A stretch of DNA of 64,000 bases from Aquimarina sp040786285 (GCF_040786285.1 NZ_JBFMKQ010000001.1:1240001-1304000); one strand, 5' to 3'. Positions 9,031-17,957 are shown, counted from the first letter of the stretch. The notes: generated by a model not told the origin, from the letters alone. Numbers and translations are program-made.

Positions 9031-9497
9031 ACACCAAGTTTTTAGTAAATATACAATACTACATGATATATTTTATTCTCTATAGTTAGTTCAGCCAAAT
9101 ATTTAAAGTTTTGTTTCAAAAAAATAACGAACTACTATTTTACAGGATTTTTAATGGAAATTGTTGTATGAATTGTTTTACAACTATGGTAAAACCTTAA
9201 TATAAGTAGGGTGTAATACTGATTTAACAATAAGTTTTATACCAATCTGATTATCAGTATTGTATGTGTTTTGTAGTCATAATGCTTTTGAAGTAAAGTA
9301 ATGTAAAAGTAAGAAAAAACCTTCAATAAAATCCATTCATCGTTTATAATTGTACTTCATCGTTTAAAAATTTGTTAATACAAATCAAGAATGTTAACAT
9401 CTTTTTACTTACTTTTGCAGTCTTTGTGTCTAAAAATGAGGCACATATTCATTATTAATACAATCAATAATAATCTTTTAACCCTTTAATTTAACCT
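9031..9497 (+). promoter_or_regulatory. Divergent intergenic region with -7 element TACTTTTGC for the four-gene exported-protein operon
   Basis: 467 bp without an ORF. TACTTTTG at 9410-9417 matches TAnnTTTG exactly and is followed by C; it lies 80 bp before the first ATG of the operon. CTGATTATCAG near 9247 is a small palindrome, but its half-sites are 1 bp apart. I see no RNA gene or terminator here. Confidence 0.5.
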
Positions 9498-10709
9498 ATG
9501 AAAAAATTATTACTATGCTTACTAGTATCAGTTAGCACATTGAACAGCTATGGTCAAGAAAAACCTACAGATGCTGTCTACAGAAGAAGTTCATTATTTA
9601 CCCTTATGGTGACAGACGAGAACAGAAAATTTGCAGACGTTATTCAACAAGCATTTACTGATGCACAGATTCCCGAAAAATTTAATGATCACAATATCGA
9701 CGGAAGAACTGTTGAGAAAGTATATGATGAATCATTATCAAAAGCTGAGCAAAAAGAAGCCCAAAAAGTTGCAATAGAAAAGTATTTTACAGAAAATAGT
9801 GTTGCTAAAGCCGTAGTTGCAAAATGGTTTAATAGAAGTGAAAAAGGAGGCTTTAATATGGATTTAATTTCAGAAAGAGGATCCTATAATGCTACAGAAC
9901 TAGATGTAAAGATCGCTAAGAGTAGCGAGAGAGGTTTGTCTCTATTAGCAGATGCAGGAGAAGAATTAATAAACAACACATTCGTGGTTGTTAACGATTT
10001 TAAATACATAAGCAAAGAAGAAGTTGCACAAAAAGCAAAACAAGGATTAGCATTAGCTGGTGGTTTAATGGGAAAATCTGGCCTTGGATCTAAATTAGCA
10101 GGTAACGCTCTTGATGTTGCAGGAAAAGGATATGTAATCAAAACAACTTCTCATCTATATAAGCTAGTTTGGAATGAGGAAATGGCAGCAATTTTTTATA
10201 ACGATTATTGGACAGATGATGCTAATTTTGATGAAGCAAGAAAGAAAGCGTTTGATGATTCAAATATTTTCAAAATAGAACTAGTTGGAACAGAAGTAGC
10301 TTGGGCAGATTTGCAAAGTACTGTGTTTACTAAAAAGAGTGAAGAAGAACTAGTAGCTATTGCAACAGTAAAAGCAGTAGATGCTGTAATTGCAAAACTG
10401 CAAAGAAAATATGAAGTATTTAGAACCAAAACTCCATTAATAAGTGGTGATCCGCTATCTGCAAAGATCGGACTTAAAGAAGGATTAGAAGGTGGTGATA
10501 AGTATGAAGTTTTAGAGCAGACGATCGACAAAAATGGTAAAACTTTTTACAAAAGACAAGGTGTTATCAAGGTTGATAAAAAGCAAATTTGGGATAACCG
10601 TTTTATGGCGGGAGAAGAAAAAGAATCTACAGAAGAAGTTAAAGAATATACATTGTTTAAAGGAGGTAAAAACTTTTACTCAGGAATGTTGATCAGACAA
10701 ATTAACTAA
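9498..10709 (+). CDS. Exported protein of unknown function, first gene of four-gene operon
   Basis: 403 residues with a Sec signal peptide ending in LNSYGQ. Mature part is mixed alpha/beta and lysine/glutamate rich; a glycine/alanine-rich stretch (about 180-215) includes LALAGGLMGKSGLGSK and could contact a membrane. The C-terminal part (residues 315-400) has the pattern SGDPLSAKIGLKEGLEGGDKYEVLE, reminiscent of an SH3-like or transport-associated beta domain. I do not recognise a named family. It is followed after 19 bp by another exported protein gene. All four genes share this arrangement, so they probably form an envelope complex (inference). Confidence 0.7.
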   Translation: MKKLLLCLLVSVSTLNSYGQEKPTDAVYRRSSLFTLMVTDENRKFADVIQQAFTDAQIPEKFNDHNIDGRTVEKVYDESLSKAEQKEAQKVAIEKYFTENSVAKAVVAKWFNRSEKGGFNMDLISERGSYNATELDVKIAKSSERGLSLLADAGEELINNTFVVVNDFKYISKEEVAQKAKQGLALAGGLMGKSGLGSKLAGNALDVAGKGYVIKTTSHLYKLVWNEEMAAIFYNDYWTDDANFDEARKKAFDDSNIFKIELVGTEVAWADLQSTVFTKKSEEELVAIATVKAVDAVIAKLQRKYEVFRTKTPLISGDPLSAKIGLKEGLEGGDKYEVLEQTIDKNGKTFYKRQGVIKVDKKQIWDNRFMAGEEKESTEEVKEYTLFKGGKNFYSGMLIRQIN

Positions 10710-10728
10710 AAAAATCAAACGTTATATT

Positions 10729-11259
10729 ATGAATAAATTCATCACAAAGATTGGATTGGTAATGCTATTACTTTTATGTTTTAGTTTTAATGCCAACGCG
10801 CAAAGAAAAAAGAGATTAGCAAATGAGGATACCAAAGCATGGAGATATGATGTAGAGTGCGAAGGTATTGCTAAACAAGGTTCTAAACTTGTAAAGGTGT
10901 GGTCCTATTCAAAAAACCCAAAATTTGCTATAGCTCAGGCAATGAAAAATGCTGTACACGGTATCGTTTTTAAAGGATATGCTGGTGGAGGAAACGGTTG
11001 TACTCCTTTTAAACCATTAGTAAAAAACCCTGGAGTAGAAAACGATCACGCAGACTTTTTTGAAACCTTTTTTAGCGATGAAGGCGAATTTAGGAAATAT
11101 GTAACCGCCGCTGCAGATGGTAATATTGCACCTGGTGATCGCTTAAAAGTAAGTAAAAGAGAATATAAAATTGGAGTTGTTGTAAACGTAGCGACAGATC
11201 AACTAAGAAAAAGATTAGAGTCTGAAGGAATAATTAGATCATTAAGCTCTGGATTTTAA
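10729..11259 (+). CDS. Exported protein of unknown function, second gene of operon
   Basis: 176 residues with a signal peptide ending in NANAQ. The core WRYDVECEGIAKQGSKLV followed by an alanine-rich helix (AIAQAMKNAVHG) resembles in pattern the N-terminal fold of FlgT/LPP20-type envelope proteins, but similarity is by eye only. Two cysteines (in VECEG and NGCTPF) could form a disulfide in the periplasm. Lies 19 bp after the previous gene and 19 bp before the next. Confidence 0.65.
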   Translation: MNKFITKIGLVMLLLLCFSFNANAQRKKRLANEDTKAWRYDVECEGIAKQGSKLVKVWSYSKNPKFAIAQAMKNAVHGIVFKGYAGGGNGCTPFKPLVKNPGVENDHADFFETFFSDEGEFRKYVTAAADGNIAPGDRLKVSKREYKIGVVVNVATDQLRKRLESEGIIRSLSSGF

Positions 11260-11278
11260 TTTATAAAAGACACAAAAA

Positions 11279-12235
11279 ATGAAAAAAAACATACTACTTA
11301 TAGGAATTTTTATGCTTACCCTATCATTTGGATACAGTCAAGCAAAAAAACCTACACTTATGGTTGTACCAAGTGATGTTTGGTGTAATCAAAATGGATA
11401 TATGCTTAATTTTGATAATCAAGGAACCACTGTAAAAGTACCTGATTATAAAAGAGCTTTTCAAGAAAATGCTGAAGTACTTCAAGTAATCAGTCAGATC
11501 AACGGTATGATGGCCGATAGAGGTTTTCCTCTTAAGAATATGGAGTCTGCAATAAAAACATTAGAGTCTAATGCTGCAGAGGATAACATGCGTTCTTCAA
11601 AAGAAACAGGAAGTGGTGTAAGCGAAAGCCCAATAGATGCACTTAAAAAAGTAGCAAAGGCCGATATTATTATGCAATTAACCTGGACTATAAACAGAAC
11701 AGGGCCAAAAAAATCGGTTACTTTTAACTTACAAGGGTTAGATGCGTATACCGATAAGCAAATTGCAACAGCTACAGGTACAGGAGCTCCTTCTTTTTCT
11801 GCAGAAGTACCGGTATTATTATCTGAAGCAGTATTATCACACATGGATACCTTTACAGGATCATTACAAACACATTTTGATGATATGTTTGAAAATGGAC
11901 GTGAAATCATCGTAAGAATCCAGAAATGGGATGATTGGGATGGTGATCTAGAGTCTGAATATGGTGATGATGATGAAGAATTAGGCGTGATTATTGAAGA
12001 TTGGTTGGCAGATAATGCTGTTAAAGGTAGATTTAATACTACTGATATGACAGAAGATATGGCATTGTTTGAGCAGGTAAGAATTCCTCTTTTTAATGAT
12101 AAAGGTAGAGCAATAGATGCACGACGATTTGTTAAAGGTCTGAGCAAAATGCTTAAATCTGAACCGTATGCAATTCCGAACAAGCTTGTTATGAAAGGTT
12201 TAGGTAGAGCAACTATCATATTAGGAGGGAAATAA
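11279..12235 (+). CDS. Exported DUF6175-like protein, third gene of operon
   Basis: 318 residues with a signal peptide ending in GYSQ. The N-terminus TLMVVPSDVWCNQNGY and the repeated alternation of nucleotide-free alpha/beta elements match what I recall as the DUF6175 family; confidence in the name is moderate. A strongly acidic stretch (WDDWDGDLESEYGDDDEELG, about 220-240) is notable and could bind cations. ATG start preceded by an A-rich leader. Function unknown; it must act in the periplasm or on the surface with its operon partners. Confidence 0.65.
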   Translation: MKKNILLIGIFMLTLSFGYSQAKKPTLMVVPSDVWCNQNGYMLNFDNQGTTVKVPDYKRAFQENAEVLQVISQINGMMADRGFPLKNMESAIKTLESNAAEDNMRSSKETGSGVSESPIDALKKVAKADIIMQLTWTINRTGPKKSVTFNLQGLDAYTDKQIATATGTGAPSFSAEVPVLLSEAVLSHMDTFTGSLQTHFDDMFENGREIIVRIQKWDDWDGDLESEYGDDDEELGVIIEDWLADNAVKGRFNTTDMTEDMALFEQVRIPLFNDKGRAIDARRFVKGLSKMLKSEPYAIPNKLVMKGLGRATIILGGK

Positions 12236-12246
12236 AAAATACAATT

Positions 12247-13185
12247 ATGAAAAAAATAATATATATAGCATTATTTTTTGTGGTAACGTCTTTGGTTGCA
12301 CAAGAAAAGAAAAGTAGTGACGGTATTACATTAGCGGCATATGTGCCACAGCAAGTTGAGGGTATCCCAGCTTCTGCCAAAAAAATGTTACTTAATCGAT
12401 TAACACAGATAATTACTAAAAATGGAATTAGTAATAATGTGTATAATTCTAGATTTGTATTGGCACCAAATATTAGTGTAGTAAGTAAGGATATTACTCC
12501 TACTGCTCCACCCAAGACAGCATTAAATCTAAATGTAACATTATATATAGGAGATGGTGTGTCAGGAACGTTGTTTGCAAGCCAATCTATAGAATTAAAA
12601 GGAGTAGGGACTAACGAAAACAAGGCCTATATTTCTGCGATAAAAAGACTGAGTCCTAAAAACCCTGAAGTTTTAGAGTTTGTTGAAAAAGGAAAGGAAA
12701 AAATTATAGAATACTATAATAATAACTGTAGTAACATCCTTAAGCAAGCTGCTGCATTAGAAGCTCAGAACGAGTTTGAAGAAGCTTTGGTTCTATTAAC
12801 GAATGTACCCGAAGCAAGTACATGTTTTAATAAAGTGAAGTCAAAAATCGGGGTTCTTTATAAGAAAAGTATCGATAGAGATTGTAAGCAGAAATTAGCA
12901 GAAGCATCTGCTATCTGGGCTGCAAATCAAGATATAAATGCAGCTAACGAAGCTGGAATTATCTTATCATCGGTAGAACCTCAAGGAGCTTGTTATGGTC
13001 AGGTTAAATCGTTGTATGCTAAAATAGCAGCAAGAGTAAAAGATCTAAGTGATAGAGATTGGAAATATCAGTTAAAAGTACTTGATCTGAAGAAAAGTGC
13101 TATCAAAGCTGCTAGAGATGTAGGTGTTGCTTATGGTAAAAACCAACCAAAATCAGTTACATATAATGTAAGAGGTTGGTATTAA
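12247..13185 (+). CDS. Exported protein with helical repeat C-terminus, last gene of operon
   Basis: 312 residues, signal peptide ending in LVAQ. Residues 30-150 form a beta-rich domain (TLAAYVPQQ, NLNVTLYIGDGV, FASQSIELKGVG) that by pattern resembles CsgG/TolB-type envelope domains. Residues 155-290 are helical with three regularly spaced cysteines (NNCSN, ASTCFN, DRDCKQ, QGACYG), each in a similar helix pair, suggesting TPR-like repeats. It ends 21 bp before an intrinsic terminator. Function unknown. Confidence 0.65.
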   Translation: MKKIIYIALFFVVTSLVAQEKKSSDGITLAAYVPQQVEGIPASAKKMLLNRLTQIITKNGISNNVYNSRFVLAPNISVVSKDITPTAPPKTALNLNVTLYIGDGVSGTLFASQSIELKGVGTNENKAYISAIKRLSPKNPEVLEFVEKGKEKIIEYYNNNCSNILKQAAALEAQNEFEEALVLLTNVPEASTCFNKVKSKIGVLYKKSIDRDCKQKLAEASAIWAANQDINAANEAGIILSSVEPQGACYGQVKSLYAKIAARVKDLSDRDWKYQLKVLDLKKSAIKAARDVGVAYGKNQPKSVTYNVRGWY

Positions 13186-13205
13186 AAATTACCAACGTAA
13201 AATAT

Positions 13206-13237
13206 AAAGGCCACTCTTTTTTAGAGTGGCCTTTTTT
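13206..13237 (+). terminator. Intrinsic terminator of the four-gene operon
   Basis: Perfect 12-bp stem (AAAGGCCACTCT / AGAGTGGCCTTT) with a 5-nt loop and a T run. The A run on the left side means it can also stop minus-strand transcription of the BRO-domain gene. Confidence 0.9.
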
Positions 13238-13269
13238 AATGTTTTTTATTTTAGGAATTGGAATCGAAC

Positions 13270-14028
13270 TCATAATTTTATTAGTTTTGGCAAATATTTT
13301 AAAGCAGTTTTATCTCTTTTTTCAAAATAATCATATGCATGTTGTGGGAGCCAATACGTATCTATATATTCAATAAATATTGGGAGTAGATGATTGCTAT
13401 ATTGTTTTACTTCTATTTCTCTTCCATGGGGTAGTACATGAAGGTATGTTTTAAATTCTCGATTGTACTGAGGGAATTTTTCCTCAATATACTTGTCAAA
13501 ATGAAGCGATACACTAATATCTGGTCTCATTTCTTTTCCGTCTAAAGCTTTGTCAGGTAAAATATAACCTATTTGCTCAAAACGTCCATACAATCGAATA
13601 AAAAGTTCACTTAGCACAGAGAAGTAGCCAGGTTCCACGCGATTCCAATTATCATTAAATCTAAGAACATAATTAGGAATCTCAAACCGTTTAGTAGAAT
13701 AATACCCCCTAACCCTAATTAGTGGAAGTACTTGATTGGTAACCCATTTCCTGAATTTTCTAGCAATTTTAGTATTACTTCTAAAGAGTAAGGCATATAA
13801 TCCACTTTCTGAAATAAGATCTACAAATTGACGCTGCCCATTTCTAGTCAACCTTTTAGAAAAACATTCTTCATCATCCAATGTCTTCATAATCTCTATA
13901 GTGTCTTCTTTTAATTCTAAAATATTGATAACATCGTTGGCAATAAACCAAATGTGATTATCAATTTCTATTGATGGGAATTGCTGAAAATAATTCGTGC
14001 TACTTTTTATGGTTGTTTCGGGAGTCAT
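13270..14028 (-). CDS. BRO-N and P63C domain protein (phage-type)
   Basis: 252 residues. Residues 10-115 match the BRO-N domain: IDNHIWFIANDVINILEL, DEECFSKRLTRNGQRQFVDLISESGLYALLFRSNTKIARKFRKWV and VLPLIRVRGYY. The C-terminal half (YFSVLSELFIRLYGRFEQIG onwards) matches the P63C region often paired with it in phage antirepressor-like proteins. BRO domains bind nucleic acid. No other phage genes are nearby, so it may be a domesticated remnant. The next gene on the same strand lies 3 bp upstream. Confidence 0.75.
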   Translation of the reverse strand: MTPETTIKSSTNYFQQFPSIEIDNHIWFIANDVINILELKEDTIEIMKTLDDEECFSKRLTRNGQRQFVDLISESGLYALLFRSNTKIARKFRKWVTNQVLPLIRVRGYYSTKRFEIPNYVLRFNDNWNRVEPGYFSVLSELFIRLYGRFEQIGYILPDKALDGKEMRPDISVSLHFDKYIEEKFPQYNREFKTYLHVLPHGREIEVKQYSNHLLPIFIEYIDTYWLPQHAYDYFEKRDKTALKYLPKLIKL

Positions 14029-14031
14029 TAT

Positions 14032-14214
14032 TTAGGCTTTTATAAATTTGAACACTTCATATACCAGTATTGCGGGCCAGACTATGGCTTTTAAAACACC
14101 TAGAACTCCTATCCAAAATCCTGTAGCATGGCTAATAAAATAGATTACGGCTCCTACAAATCCCAAACCGTAAACTGCGTTAGACGAAGCTCCTTTTTTT
14201 GCTGTTTCTTGCAT
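14032..14214 (-). CDS. Small membrane protein
   Basis: 60 residues with two adjacent hydrophobic segments (VYGLGFVGAVIYFISHATGF and WIGVLGVLKAIVWPAILVYEVF). ATG start. It is only 3 bp from the BRO-domain gene and 28 bp from the HMA gene on the same strand. No function recognised; the compact two-helix layout is common among conserved Bacteroidetes small proteins. Confidence 0.6.
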   Translation of the reverse strand: MQETAKKGASSNAVYGLGFVGAVIYFISHATGFWIGVLGVLKAIVWPAILVYEVFKFIKA

Positions 14215-14242
14215 GGTTACGCTATTAAGATGCTAAATACTA

Positions 14243-14512
14243 TTATTTATTAAGCCTCCCAATAGCACAACTGATATAGGATTTGGCTTTTCTGCTTAGG
14301 TTGTTTTTATCCCCTTCAATGGGGTATCCTAATTTCGTAAGCTCTTTTTCTACAGTTTCAATACCGTCTTGGGTCTCGTAACTAAAAGAAATTGTGCAAT
14401 CATCAGTATTTACAGATATATCCTTTATACCTTCTAGAGTATGTAGTTTCTTGGCAATGGTGCTCTCGCAACCACTGCATTTTAAGTTTTGTATTGCTAC
14501 CGTTGTTTTCAT
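14243..14512 (-). CDS. Heavy-metal-associated (HMA) domain protein
   Basis: 89 residues from the ATG at 14512 (MKTTVAIQNLKCSGC). The CxxC motif KCSGC at residues 11-14 in the first loop and the betaalphabeta pattern identify an HMA copper-chaperone-like domain. The frame is open further upstream to 14557, but the -7 element at 14531-14538 puts the transcription start near 14525, so the longer form is not supported. A cysteine near the end (ISCAIG) is extra. An FNR-type box sits upstream, suggesting induction under low oxygen together with the respiratory copper enzyme NosZ (inference). Confidence 0.85.
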   Translation of the reverse strand: MKTTVAIQNLKCSGCESTIAKKLHTLEGIKDISVNTDDCTISFSYETQDGIETVEKELTKLGYPIEGDKNNLSRKAKSYISCAIGRLNK

Positions 14513-14530
14513 GGTTTGGATTTTAACAGC

Positions 14531-14574
14531 TAAATCTATCAAAGTTTCATTGATCATACTATGATAAATATCAG
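14531..14574 (-). promoter_or_regulatory. FNR-type box and -7 element driving the HMA gene
   Basis: Palindrome ATGAT-AAAT-ATCAG at 14561-14574, centre 14567.5; minus-strand TAGATTTA at 14538-14531. Centre to first base of the -7 element is 29.5 bp, the spacing seen at the other boxes in this window. Confidence 0.6.
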
Positions 14575-14592
14575 TATAGACAGTTGATACAC

Positions 14593-14636
14593 CTGATTAA
14601 TGTCATTTTTATTAGAAAAAGCTACTTCTATATTTG
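14593..14636 (+). promoter_or_regulatory. FNR-type box and -7 element driving the mla operon
   Basis: Palindrome CTGAT-TAAT-GTCAT at 14593-14606, centre 14599.5; perfect -7 element TATATTTG at 14629-14636. Distance 29.5 bp. The element contains the TTG at 14634, so that codon cannot be the mlaE start. Confidence 0.65.
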
Positions 14637-14660
14637 AATAACTTAAGAAGTATACTAGCT

Positions 14661-15443
14661 ATGACTCAATCACTTCGAATAGTAGAAAGAACAAAGGCTT
14701 TTTTTACAGAGGTTGGCGACTTGTCATTTTTTGCAGGACGTTTTTTGAGAGAGGTGTTTATTAGACCATTCGAGTTTCAGGAATTACTTAGACAGTGCTA
14801 CCACATGGGTAATCGATCATTACTTTTGGTAGGAGTTACCGGATTTATCTTAGGATTAGTATTTACACTTCAATCTCGTCCTACCTTAATGGAATTTGGT
14901 GCCGAATCCTGGATGCCCTCAATGGTGGGGATCTCAATAGTAAGAGAAATTGGCCCGGTAATTACAGCTTTGATTTGTGCAGGAAGAATTGGATCGGGAA
15001 TCGGAGCCGAACTCGGTTCGATGAGAGTTACAGAACAAATTGATGCCATGGAGGTATCAGGAACAAACCCTTTTAAATATCTCGTGATTACTCGCATTGT
15101 AGCCACTACATTAATGCTGCCAATATTAATCATTTTTGGAGATGCAATTGCACTGTTTGGTTCTGCCATCGTTGAGAATTTGAAAGGCGCAGTATCCTTT
15201 CAACTATATTTTAATCAGGTTTTTGATGCTATAGAGTATAGCGATATCATTCCTGCCACGATTAAATCATTTTTTTTCGGGTTTGCTATTGGATTAGTAG
15301 GGTGTTATAAAGGATATCACTGTAAGAAGGGAACTGCAGGAGTGGGAGAAGCTTCTAATTCGGCAGTGGTGTATACCTCGATGTTATTATTTGTTATCGA
15401 CTTTATAGCCGTGTTTCTAGCAGATATATTTTTTGAAATATAA
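14661..15443 (+). CDS. mlaE: MlaE-type ABC transporter permease
   Basis: 260 residues from the ATG at 14661 (MTQSLRIVERT). A TTG at 14634 would add nine residues but lies inside the -7 promoter element. About five transmembrane helices. Family signature REIGPVITALICAGRIGSGIGAELGSMRVTEQIDAMEVSGTNPFKYL is present. It is the inner-membrane permease of an MCE/Mla complex moving phospholipids between membranes. Followed by its ATPase, MCE protein and a small gene in one operon; the glycine-rich tail GFAIGLVGCYKGY is also typical. Confidence 0.9.
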   Translation: MTQSLRIVERTKAFFTEVGDLSFFAGRFLREVFIRPFEFQELLRQCYHMGNRSLLLVGVTGFILGLVFTLQSRPTLMEFGAESWMPSMVGISIVREIGPVITALICAGRIGSGIGAELGSMRVTEQIDAMEVSGTNPFKYLVITRIVATTLMLPILIIFGDAIALFGSAIVENLKGAVSFQLYFNQVFDAIEYSDIIPATIKSFFFGFAIGLVGCYKGYHCKKGTAGVGEASNSAVVYTSMLLFVIDFIAVFLADIFFEI

Positions 15444-15476
15444 CTAGTACTTTTTTATAAATGAGAATGAAATGTA

Positions 15477-16229
15477 ATGGAAACTAAAAACAAAATAGCA
15501 CCAGTATTAGAGATCAAAGATCTTCAGAAAAGTTTTGGCGATAATCATGTGCTCAATGGCTTTAGTTTACAATTATTTGAAGGAGAAAACCTGGTTGTGA
15601 TGGGTAAGTCAGGTTCTGGAAAATCGGTAATGATTAAATGTCTAGTGGGTTTAATGCAGGCAGATAGTGGCAGCATTAGAATAAGAAGTCAAGATATTAC
15701 AGTTTTAGGACAGACCGAATTAGATCTTTTACGCACCGAAATAGGATTTTTATTTCAAGGAAGTGCATTATACGATTCTATGACTGTTCGAGAAAACCTG
15801 GAGTTTCCACTGCGTCGGCATAAGAAAAAATTGAAGATGACAGAACATACAGAAACATTGGTTGTAGAGGCACTAGAAAATGTAGGGTTGACAGATGCGA
15901 TTGATCTAATGCCTGCAGAACTCTCTGGGGGTATGCAACGACGAGTGGCATTGGCCAGAGCACTAATTCTTAAACCTAAAATCATCTTGTATGATGAGCC
16001 AACAACAGGATTAGACCCAATTACTGCCAAAGAAATTATACAGCTTATGCGAAGCATACAGAAAAAATACGGAACATCATCTTTAATCATTACTCATGAT
16101 GTGGATTGTGCACGGGTGATTTCTAACAGGATTATTTTACTGGTGGATGGGATTAATTATGCACAAGGTACGTATGAAGAGTTAATTAGATCAAATGATC
16201 CTCAGGTAAAGGCTTTTTTTAAACATTAG
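15477..16229 (+). CDS. mlaF: MlaF-type ABC transporter ATP-binding protein
   Basis: 250 residues. Walker A GKSGSGKS at 43-50; Q loop FLFQGSALYDSMTVRENLEFPL with the SALYDSMTVxEN wording typical of MlaF; signature LSGGMQRRVALARAL; Walker B IILYDEPTTGLDP; H loop ITHD. It would energise the MlaE permease from the cytoplasm. 33 bp after mlaE and 13 bp before the MCE gene. Confidence 0.92.
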   Translation: METKNKIAPVLEIKDLQKSFGDNHVLNGFSLQLFEGENLVVMGKSGSGKSVMIKCLVGLMQADSGSIRIRSQDITVLGQTELDLLRTEIGFLFQGSALYDSMTVRENLEFPLRRHKKKLKMTEHTETLVVEALENVGLTDAIDLMPAELSGGMQRRVALARALILKPKIILYDEPTTGLDPITAKEIIQLMRSIQKKYGTSSLIITHDVDCARVISNRIILLVDGINYAQGTYEELIRSNDPQVKAFFKH

Positions 16230-16242
16230 AAAAACATAGACT

Positions 16243-17244
16243 ATGGTTACTATAAAAAAATCAGCTTCACAAAAACTAAAACTAGGGGTTTTTGTTGTGT
16301 TGGGAACTATGCTTCTTATTGCAGCATTGTATTCTATCGGAAACCGCCAGAATCTTTTTGGGAGTAATGTTAGGATTATGACCCAATTTACCAATGTCAA
16401 TGGGTTAGAGTTAGGTAATAATGTAAGATATTCAGGGATAAATGTAGGGACTGTAAGCAAAATTAAGATGATCAATGATACTCAAATCATAGTAGAAATG
16501 CTTATACGAGAAAGTGTAGGAAAACATATTAAAAAAGATGCGGTTGCTACCATTAGTTCTGACGGTTTGGTAGGTAATATGATTGTCAATATTATCCCAA
16601 GAGATGGTAAAAAACCTCCTGTACTTTCGGGAGATACGATCCAATCATTTAGTAAAATAGGTACCGATGACATGCTAACTACCTTAAATGTAACCAATGA
16701 AAATGCAGCGTTGTTAACAGCTGACTTATTAAAAATCACAACCGAAATTATCGAGGGTAAAGGGACTCTTGGGTTACTAATTAATGATTCTATAATGGCC
16801 AGAGATCTTAAATTAACCATTTATGAATTAAGAAAAGCCAGTGCAGGAGCATCACAAGCAATTACAGAGCTTACTACTATCATTTCATCAATCAATCAAA
16901 ATGAAAGTGTAGCGGGAGTGCTCTTAAATGATAGTATATCAGGACAAAAAATGAAAGCTATAATAGGTAACCTAGAACAATCAAGTGTCGAGATTACTGC
17001 AGTAAGTGAAGATCTCAATATAGTGGTAAAAGATATTAAAGAAGGTAAAGGAGCTCTAAATTATTTAGCAAACAATCCTGTCTTGGTTAAAAATATAGAC
17101 TCTACGATGAATAGTATTAAAGAAGGGACCGATCGATTTAATCAAAATATGGAAGCTCTGAAACATAATTTCCTGTTCAGAGGATATTTTAAGAAAATGG
17201 AGAAGAAAAAAGAAAAATCTAAAATATCAGATCATGAAAATTGA
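16243..17244 (+). CDS. mlaD: MlaD/MCE-domain substrate-binding protein
   Basis: 333 residues. A single N-terminal transmembrane helix (about 12-32) anchors a periplasmic MCE domain (roughly 40-118) with FTNVNGLELGNNVRYSGINVGTV. The rest is alpha-helical with repeated motifs KGTLGLLIND, ESVAGVLLND, KGALNYLANN, suggesting a long coiled periplasmic extension as in MCE tube proteins. It presents lipid between the membranes. Overlaps the next gene by 11 bp. Confidence 0.9.
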   Translation: MVTIKKSASQKLKLGVFVVLGTMLLIAALYSIGNRQNLFGSNVRIMTQFTNVNGLELGNNVRYSGINVGTVSKIKMINDTQIIVEMLIRESVGKHIKKDAVATISSDGLVGNMIVNIIPRDGKKPPVLSGDTIQSFSKIGTDDMLTTLNVTNENAALLTADLLKITTEIIEGKGTLGLLINDSIMARDLKLTIYELRKASAGASQAITELTTIISSINQNESVAGVLLNDSISGQKMKAIIGNLEQSSVEITAVSEDLNIVVKDIKEGKGALNYLANNPVLVKNIDSTMNSIKEGTDRFNQNMEALKHNFLFRGYFKKMEKKKEKSKISDHEN

Positions 17245-17722
17245 ACATTTAGAAGAGCGTATAATCGATTATACAAACTCTATAAAGACTGTAGTAGATA
17301 AGCGGGTACTTTGGAAAAATAAAACCAAAAACCTACTTATAAAAACATTGCAAGCTGCTGTAAAACAATATGATATTGGGTGGAAGGTTCAGGAATTAAG
17401 TTGGATACATAATAATGAAGCGGTCAATATTACTTTTGACTCTTTTCCTCCAGAAATGATAGATTGCACCAATTTGATTCCGGCATATCAGTTTTTACCA
17501 GGAGGGGCTCTGATTTTCTCACAAGCATATAATGGAGACATATATGTTTTTATGATGTATCCGGAGATTGAAAATGTAACTCATGAAAATAATGTAGTAG
17601 AATTTGGTCAGTATACTCCAGAATCTATTACCGAAAAATTGATTGTGGAGAAAGTAGATGAATTCTTGAAAGAAATGATCAAATGGGAAGTGCCTTCATT
17701 AAAGAAAAAAGTGGGGTATTAA
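17234..17722 (+). CDS. Protein of unknown function, last gene of mla operon
   Basis: 162 residues, no signal peptide or membrane helix. Sequence is mixed with many aromatics (DIGWKVQELSWIHNN, AYQFLPGGALIFSQAYNGDIYVFMMYPEIE). I do not recognise the family. The 11-bp overlap with the MCE gene implies translational coupling and a link to lipid transport or a co-regulated stress role. Confidence 0.6.
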   Translation: MKIEHLEERIIDYTNSIKTVVDKRVLWKNKTKNLLIKTLQAAVKQYDIGWKVQELSWIHNNEAVNITFDSFPPEMIDCTNLIPAYQFLPGGALIFSQAYNGDIYVFMMYPEIENVTHENNVVEFGQYTPESITEKLIVEKVDEFLKEMIKWEVPSLKKKVGY

Positions 17723-17888
17723 TGATTAGAAAAACTATTGTGATTTTATCCAAATAACTACTATTTTCTTTTGAAGGGAATTTTTCAAACCATATTTTTT
17801 ACGGAATACCTGTGAAGATGATTTATAATTTCTTCAACTATGATAGTTTTAACGATGGTTTTCCTGTCGCTCAGCGAGTATAAAAACA

Positions 17889-17932
17889 CTGATATATATC
17901 ATATTTTACTTCATTGTTGGTGTCTACATTTA
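17889..17932 (+). promoter_or_regulatory. FNR-type box and -7 element driving the nos cluster
   Basis: Palindrome CTGAT-ATAT-ATCAT at 17889-17902, centre 17895.5; -7 element TACATTTA at 17925-17932, 29.5 bp away. The box would sit near -42 from the start of transcription, the class II activator position. It is 26 bp upstream of the cytochrome ATG. Confidence 0.7.
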
Positions 17933-17957
17933 AGCAAATTTGTAAACAACACATCCA

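Noticed and set aside
9240..9256. Palindrome CTGATTATCAG upstream of the four-gene operon
   Set aside because: Half-sites are separated by 1 bp instead of 4, and the spacing to the -7 element does not match the other boxes.
13176..13376. 66-residue plus-strand frame after the four-gene operon
   Set aside because: It runs through the terminator hairpin and overlaps the BRO-domain gene on the other strand.
14513..14557. Longer HMA protein beginning at 14557
   Set aside because: The -7 element at 14531-14538 lies within the extension, and the start at 14512 gives the standard HMA N-terminus.
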